In this document: positions 5,347-8,189 of the stretch, piece by piece
How positions within the stretch are numbered: the first letter of the stretch is position 1
Layout of the letters: every line of letters starts with the position of its first letter
Assembly (NCBI GenBank): GCA_003660555.1
Contig: QMUK01000057.1
Span: 1-8,189 of the forward strand
Length of the DNA stretch: 8,189 bases
DNA from: Thermococci archaeon
GTDB taxonomy: Archaea; Hadarchaeota; B88-G9
Direction: 5' to 3'
The notes under the pieces: model-generated
The model's database searches: none
The model's input: only the letters and a program-made list of their open reading frames with translations
Told to the model about the DNA's origin: nothing
Translations under genes and position numbers: made by a program

Positions 5347-5814
5347 TCAGTCCCCAATTTCTTTTAACCTCTTTCTTATCTCCTCTAGTCTCATCTCTAT
5401 TAGCTTCTTCTCCTCCTCCAGCATTTTCATCTCTTCCTCTTTGGTCATTGGACGGGGGAACAAGGGCATTCCTACAGGAGGATGAAACGGGGCAGGAATT
5501 CCCCTCCTTTTACTTTTGGCGAACTCCATGGCATCCCTGACACTTCCTGAGAAATTAAGCACGGAAATCCCACTCATTTGCAATACGTACTGCGCATTCG
5601 GTCCAGGGACTCCCGAAGTTATGATTGCCTCTACCCTCTCTCTAGCTAGCATTTGGACTGCCTGTATTCCAGCTCCACTCGGGAAGTTCACGTATGGATT
5701 CCTAATCACCTTCTTCTCCGAGGTCTCTGTGTCGTATATCACGAAGTAAGGAGCTCTTCCTAGCAATGGGGAGACCTCTCCTTCAGGGGACTCAGCAGCT
5801 ATTGCTACCTTCAC
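5347..5814 (-). CDS. NifX/NifB-type cofactor-binding domain with C-terminal coiled coil
   Basis: A 155-residue protein with a GTG start at 5814 after a full GGAGGTGAT site. Residues 1-100 match the dinitrogenase iron-molybdenum cofactor family (NifX, NifY, C-terminal NifB): the start MKVAIAAESPEGEVSPLLGR, a strand YFVIYDTE, the helix GAGIQAVQMLARERVEAI, the turn GVPGPNAQYVL, and the strand GISVLNF. In that family the fold binds metal clusters or cofactor precursors; many archaea have copies without nitrogenase, with unknown cargo. This copy has no cysteine and no conserved histidine besides His111, so cluster binding is uncertain. A proline-rich linker (residues 106-122, PAPFHPPVGMPLFPRP) leads to a highly charged helix, 123-153 (KEEEMKMLEEEKKLIEMRLE), like the C-terminal helix of DUF5320-type small proteins that often accompany this family. 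The Fe-S protein at 6041-6457 lies upstream on the same strand. Confidence 0.9.
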   Translation of the reverse strand: MKVAIAAESPEGEVSPLLGRAPYFVIYDTETSEKKVIRNPYVNFPSGAGIQAVQMLARERVEAIITSGVPGPNAQYVLQMSGISVLNFSGSVRDAMEFAKSKRRGIPAPFHPPVGMPLFPRPMTKEEEMKMLEEEKKLIEMRLEEIRKRLKEIGD

Positions 5815-5875
5815 GTAATCACCTCCTGACGCTACTGCTTAACTCTCTATCTTCTTCTTCCTTTCTATTCTATTG

Positions 5876-5891
5876 ATTTATTATATTCTAT
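5876..5891 (-). promoter_or_regulatory. TATA box for the NifX-like gene
   Basis: Minus-strand TAGAATATAATAAATC lies about 65 bases before the GTG start, giving a predicted start of transcription near 5855 and a leader of about 40 bases that includes a purine-rich stretch and the GGAGGTGAT ribosome binding site. Confidence 0.45.
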
Positions 5892-6039
5892 CTCTGAGGA
5901 CTCTAATCTCCCCCTCTGGGGGACTTCCTAGATGCGAAGACCGAGTGGTAAGTAGGCCGATCAATCCAATAGGTCCAGACTGCCCTGATCTGAACCATGG
6001 AGGTAAACACCTGAAAGGTCCAAGCCAAATCAAGGCCAT
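5881..6039 (-). CDS. Possible 52-residue small protein, doubtful
   Basis: An ATG at 6039 lies one base after the stop of the Fe-S protein gene, whose end (GAGGTGAT) would be its ribosome binding site, but with almost no spacing. The 52 codons (MALIWLGPFRCLPPWF, then a Gly/Ile-rich GPIGLIGLL) have one cysteine and a proline-rich, tryptophan-containing start. The frame ends inside the predicted promoter of the NifX-like gene. The composition differs from the charged neighbours. Otherwise the 226 bases between the two genes hold only a short palindrome, AGGTGTTTACCT (6001-6012), and the promoter. Confidence 0.2.
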   Translation of the reverse strand: MALIWLGPFRCLPPWFRSGQSGPIGLIGLLTTRSSHLGSPPEGEIRVLRDRI

Positions 6040-6040
6040 A

Positions 6041-6457
6041 TCACCTCTTTGATTGAATTATCTCCCTGATCCTTCCCTCGATTTGCCTTCCAATTATTAC
6101 ACATGCGTCTGGAGGAGCCTCTCCTCTGGAAATAGCCACTGCGCATTCATAACAACTTGAATAACCACAGGATCCACAGTTAACCTTTGGGAGGAGCCTA
6201 TATATCTCTTCCACTATCTCAGTAGATTCGGGGGCTCCACGGAACTGACTTGCCCATTTTCCCCTCTCACGTTCTAAGCTAATTCCTCTGTGGATTCCAA
6301 TGGGCCAAAACGATGGATTTATCCATGTACCGCTCCTAATTCCTCTATGGGTTCCCATGGGCCAAAAAGCTGGATTTGTCCATGTACTACTTCCTCGGAA
6401 AGCTCCCTTCTTCCTCCTCCTGCGTCTTCTCCCAGAAGTACTGAATTTTCCGTGCAT
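6041..6457 (-). CDS. Fe-S domain protein with FWP tandem repeat
   Basis: A 138-residue protein from the ATG at 6457. A TATA box 21-30 bases upstream puts the start of transcription at this ATG, so it is probably leaderless; a longer form from GTG 6526 (23 more residues) is possible but would contain the TATA box. The N-terminus has an arginine/lysine tract (residues 10-17). Residues 25-62 are two copies of a 19-residue unit (TNPAFWPMGTHRGIR and INPSFWPIGIHRGIS). Residues 78-130 are a 4Fe-4S domain of the FeS (PF04060) type: helix IVEEIYRLLP, then Cys94-x2-Cys97-x4-Cys102-x16-Cys119 with the typical GSCGYSSC and the AISRGEAPPDAC signature. There is a fifth cysteine, Cys105. That domain occurs in electron-transfer and cofactor-handling proteins such as RnfB and corrinoid/CO dehydrogenase subunits. 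Electron transfer or cluster donation to the NifX-like partner is an inference from gene order. Confidence 0.85.
   Translation of the reverse strand: MHGKFSTSGRRRRRRKKGAFRGSSTWTNPAFWPMGTHRGIRSGTWINPSFWPIGIHRGISLERERGKWASQFRGAPESTEIVEEIYRLLPKVNCGSCGYSSCYECAVAISRGEAPPDACVIIGRQIEGRIREIIQSKR
6281..6394 (-). repeat. Two tandem 57-base units inside the Fe-S protein gene
   Basis: Unit 1 covers 6281-6337 and unit 2 covers 6338-6394. They are in frame and encode 19 residues each with the shared core NPxFWPxGxHRGI. Several differences are at third codon positions, so the duplication is not very recent and the protein motif appears to be kept. Confidence 0.8.
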
Positions 6458-6477
6458 ACGCACAACTAGTTTTATCT

Positions 6478-6487
6478 GGATATAACC
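6478..6487 (-). promoter_or_regulatory. TATA box for the Fe-S protein gene
   Basis: Minus-strand AAAGGGTTATATCC has a purine-rich TFB element followed by a TATA box. Its centre is about 26 bases before the ATG at 6457, the spacing of a leaderless archaeal transcript. It decides the start against the upstream GTG at 6526. Confidence 0.5.
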
Positions 6488-6688
6488 CTTTCCATATCGG
6501 GGGATCTCCACGACTCCAAGATTCACCCCTGATCCAAGCGTTTCTAAGAGTCTGTTTGGAGCTGTATGCGAGATTTCCCTCTTTGTTTATCGAAACAGTT
6601 CTCCTCAAATGCGTATTGAATAGACTTCGAAATTTAGGAGTACATCTCGGAGAGAATTGAGGAAGAGCACCAACTCAGGAGTAGTGCA

Positions 6689-6742
6689 CCTCAGTAATTG
6701 AGATAAGCTGATAGTCCTTCACTTGAGCCGAGATCATCAAGG
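6689..6742 (-). ncRNA. Candidate C/D box small RNA
   Basis: On the minus strand, a C-box-like TTGATGA (6740-6734) and a D box CTGA (6694-6691) are 54 bases apart end to end, the usual archaeal C/D sRNA size, and are flanked by CC and GG that can pair. A C'-like GTGAAGG lies in the middle with a poor D' (CTCA) before it. The guide before box D would be the stretch ending ATCTCAATTA. Weak points are the U at the first C-box position and the poor D' box. The remaining gap (6527-6688) has no gene I can support. Confidence 0.25.
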
Positions 6743-6756
6743 AAAAAGGGGGAAGG

Positions 6757-7125
6757 CTAGACGTATTCCTTCTCTTCCTCAGCCTCTTCCTTCCTTATTT
6801 CTTCCAAAACTTGTCCTATCACTTCAACTAAGGCCTCTCCGTGATCCCCCATTATATTACTCATCACTTCCGAAAGGGCTTCAGTACCGTGTTCTTCCTT
6901 TATGTTCTGCATGATGCTCGAAACAAGGGCAGATCCGATTGTTATACTCTCTCCCTTGCCATCTGGGAGTTCGATGAGAACCATGTGCTCTCCGTCTTTT
7001 TCCGTAAGGAGGGCTATGCCTACTATTTCGTACCCCTTACTCCTCGAGAGCTTCCTCATTTCCTTTGCTAGTTCCTTTATTCTCTCTACTTCTTCCTTCT
7101 CCATATTTCTTACCTCCCCCTCCAT
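6757..7125 (-). CDS. Acidic small protein of unknown function
   Basis: About 122 residues. Two ATG starts are possible, 7125 and 7104, and each has its own GGAGGT site eight bases upstream; 7125 has the longer match (GGAGGTG), while a TATA-like TGTAATATGG near 7150-7159 would suit 7104. The N-terminal helix is charged (EEVERIKELAKEMRKLSRSK). Two strands follow (YEIVGIALLTEKDG and HMVLIELPDG), then helices with a methionine-, histidine- and glutamate-rich segment (NIKEEHGTEALSEVMSNIMG, then DHGEALVEVIGQVL), and a very acidic tail (RKEEAEEEKEYV). It has no cysteines, signal peptide or membrane segment. The histidines could bind metal, but no known site is formed. I do not recognise the family. 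A T-rich tract (CCCCCTTTTTCC on the minus strand, 6741-6752) follows the TAG stop and may end transcription. Confidence 0.75.
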   Translation of the reverse strand: MEGEVRNMEKEEVERIKELAKEMRKLSRSKGYEIVGIALLTEKDGEHMVLIELPDGKGESITIGSALVSSIMQNIKEEHGTEALSEVMSNIMGDHGEALVEVIGQVLEEIRKEEAEEEKEYV

Positions 7126-7234
7126 TCGCAACACCTCCTGCGTCTATCCCCATATTACAGTGAGAGGGAAAGAGGATTGAAACCCCTGGGGAGGAAGTGG
7201 CTCGTCGAGTTCGGATTGAAAATAGACGAGAAAA

Positions 7235-7244
7235 GATTTAAATC
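7235..7244. promoter_or_regulatory. Palindromic TATA-like element GATTTAAATC
   Basis: This 10-base palindrome preceded by AAAA on the plus strand could serve as a TATA box in either direction. On the plus strand a transcript would start near 7268, just before the hairpin at 7284-7303. It lies within the relic zone, so it may equally be a chance sequence. Confidence 0.2.
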
Positions 7245-7283
7245 GAGGTATTGGTCGACCCAATACGAGAAACACTACACCTC

Positions 7284-7303
7284 AAAGACCTCGGAAGGTC
7301 TTT
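7284..7303. repeat. Perfect 8-base-pair hairpin
   Basis: AAAGACCT at 7284-7291 and AGGTCTTT at 7296-7303 are exact inverted copies around a CGGA loop. A transcript of either strand would form a stable small hairpin. It sits in the relic zone 15-40 bases downstream of a possible promoter and is not followed by a T-tract on the plus strand. Confidence 0.6.
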
Positions 7304-8020
7304 CGCCACGATTTCGACTCTTCATTAATTGTGAGGGTATTCAATGCTGGACGTCGAAGTTCGGTCTGGAAGTTCCTAGAAAAACTGTGCAGACGCCTCG
7401 AGGTTAAGAGGTTCAGTAGTGAAGACAGCATCTGGAACTACTCGAAGTGGTTAGAAGAACAGAGAAGCCGTGAGCCTTTGAATTGTATTTCAGAGATGGA
7501 CTTGAGGAGGCCGAGGAGAACAGCTTTTCGGCTCATCGGTCAGTTGAGAGGGAAGAACAATTCACGTTAAGGAGAAGATAATTTCCGAAATACACCATTT
7601 GAGTCTCTTAGCCAAAAACGATAAACGCTCCGGAGGACTAGTGAAGCTCTTGCGAAAATCCGCATATACTGCACAAGTACCTTGAGTGACAAAATAACTT
7701 AAAGAAAAAGACGTGAGAGATTGATCGAGAGCAAGGAAAGCCATGGAACGAATAATAAAAGGGAAGCTGAGGACTCCCTCAGAGAGATCGGTGGGGAGAA
7801 AGGGGTGTGATGTCAGATCTTCCTTTAGGAGATCCTAGGGGAGAAAGAGTTGACTCGACCATCTTCGGTGATTATTTCGAGATTTGAGTCCATGAAGTGT
7901 CCAGTTGAGCTTTACTCGGATCGGGATTGGATTATCCGTGGACTTCATTTACTGCGCCGCAGAGGAGTTCGAAGAGCTTAAGAAAAAGTAAGCCTAGTCT
8001 AGTGGGATAAGACTAAAGAA

Positions 8021-8032
8021 GGGGATATATTT
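8021..8032 (+). promoter_or_regulatory. TATA box before the partial right-end frame
   Basis: GGGGATATATTT is a good archaeal TATA box with a purine-rich TFB element (AAGAAG) in front. Its centre lies about 26 bases before an ATG at 8053, the leaderless spacing. Confidence 0.45.
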
Positions 8033-8052
8033 GAGCTGACTGATTTCCATAA

Positions 8053-8189
8053 ATGCGTGGGATTTCCGAGGCTAGGAGGAATAAAGTAATAATTGCTAGA
8101 GTGGAGGTCTTGGAGCAACAGCACTGTGTTTAGGATGGTGATGGCTTGATGCTGGATGCCGAAATATCTGAGAAGATTAGAACGATCAA
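8053..8189 (+). pseudogene. Partial reading frame with one in-frame amber codon
   Basis: From the ATG at 8053 the frame reads MRGISEARRNKVIIARVEVL and meets a TAG at 8131-8133. It then continues in the same frame, through DGDGLMLDAEISEKIRTI, to the window edge. Either the gene really starts at ATG 8149 (with GGTGAT eight bases before it), or it is a gene broken by a stop, or the TAG is read through. TAG also ends the gene at 6757, so ordinary termination is the simplest reading. The protein cannot be identified from so short a piece. Confidence 0.3.

Larger units (their letters stand above)
7177..7991 (+). pseudogene. Decayed protein gene(s) in all three plus frames
   Basis: No single frame is open, but coding-like pieces succeed one another. 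Frame A, 7177-7407, includes GRKWLVEFGLKIDEKRFKSR. Frame B, 7331-7570, includes SSVWKFLEKLCRRLEVKRFS and KWLEEQRSREP. Frame C, 7545-7679, includes VKEKIISEIHHLSLLAKNDK and then a stop, and resumes from ATG 7743 (MERIIKGKLRTPSERS). Then 7810-7887 reads MSDLPLGDPRGERVDSTIFG in frame A, 7892-7981 reads MKCPVELYSDRDWIIRG in frame B, and 7938-7991 reads SVDFIYCAAEEFEELKKK in frame C. The pieces share the charged composition and AGA/AGG codon use of the intact genes. A chain of frameshifts in one or two old genes explains this best. The product is not recognised. Confidence 0.4.

Noticed and set aside
5930-6040. A tRNA-like or riboswitch-like fold in the gap between the NifX-like and Fe-S genes.
   Set aside because: No acceptor stem or T-loop pattern could be formed on either strand; only the short palindrome AGGTGTTTACCT is clear.
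7159-7182. A CRISPR-repeat-like sequence on the minus strand, beginning GTTTCAATCCTCTTT, similar in style to archaeal CRISPR repeats.
   Set aside because: Only one copy is present in the window, with no spacers or cas genes, so there is no array to support.
7562-7744. A 60-codon minus-strand open frame with hydrophobic residues.
   Set aside because: It lacks a ribosome binding site and is the antisense of a plus-strand frame with better, more charged composition.

Overview
The window looks like a piece of a thermophilic, probably anaerobic archaeal genome. The direct evidence is of several kinds: archaeal TATA boxes about 25 bases before likely transcription starts, strong GGAGGTGATC-type ribosome binding sites mixed with leaderless or TTG/GTG starts, almost exclusive AGA/AGG for arginine with frequent ATA for isoleucine, and many charged Glu/Lys/Arg-rich proteins. 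No bacterial -35/-10 promoters, rRNA or tRNA were found. The lineage cannot be fixed from these genes; a NifX-like protein, an Fe-S domain protein and a secreted cysteine-rich protein fit many anaerobic archaea.

Left part (1-2190). A divergent pair. On the minus strand is the start of a secreted cysteine-rich protein (1-642, cut by the window edge) with repeated CPxxCxCL modules. On the plus strand is a 416-residue protein with a predicted winged-helix N-terminus and a long helical remainder (887-2137), followed by a stem-loop.

Middle part (2244-4641). A tight plus-strand operon holds an acidic helical protein (2244-2744), a lipoprotein with four further cysteines (2744-3136), a thioredoxin with an unusual RCFPC active site (3141-3497) and a two-helix membrane protein (3487-3684). 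Genes overlap or are separated by a few bases, and the ribosome binding site of the thioredoxin overlaps the stop codon of the lipoprotein. The operon suggests a thiol-redox function linked to the membrane. It is followed by a 160-base gap with possible RNA structure and a T-tract, then two small genes: 3848-4231 (possibly a divergent PD-(D/E)XK-fold protein) and 4281-4556 (unknown), ending at a long T-rich terminator.

Relic zone 1 (4642-5340). No intact gene is seen. The minus strand has coding-like pieces in shifting frames with internal stops, best explained as decayed genes.

Right-centre part (5347-7125). Three minus-strand genes: a NifX/NifB-type cofactor-binding domain fused to a C-terminal helix (5347-5814), a protein with an arginine-rich N-terminus, two 19-residue FWP repeats and a C-terminal 4Fe-4S domain (6041-6457), and an acidic protein of unknown role (6757-7125). 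The first two plausibly belong to the same metal-cofactor or Fe-S function. A candidate C/D box small RNA lies between the last two genes.

Relic zone 2 (7135-8189). Again no intact gene. Coding-like pieces occur in all three plus frames in succession, with a perfect 8-base-pair hairpin at 7284-7303. A TATA box near 8025 precedes a reading frame that runs off the window and is interrupted by one amber codon.
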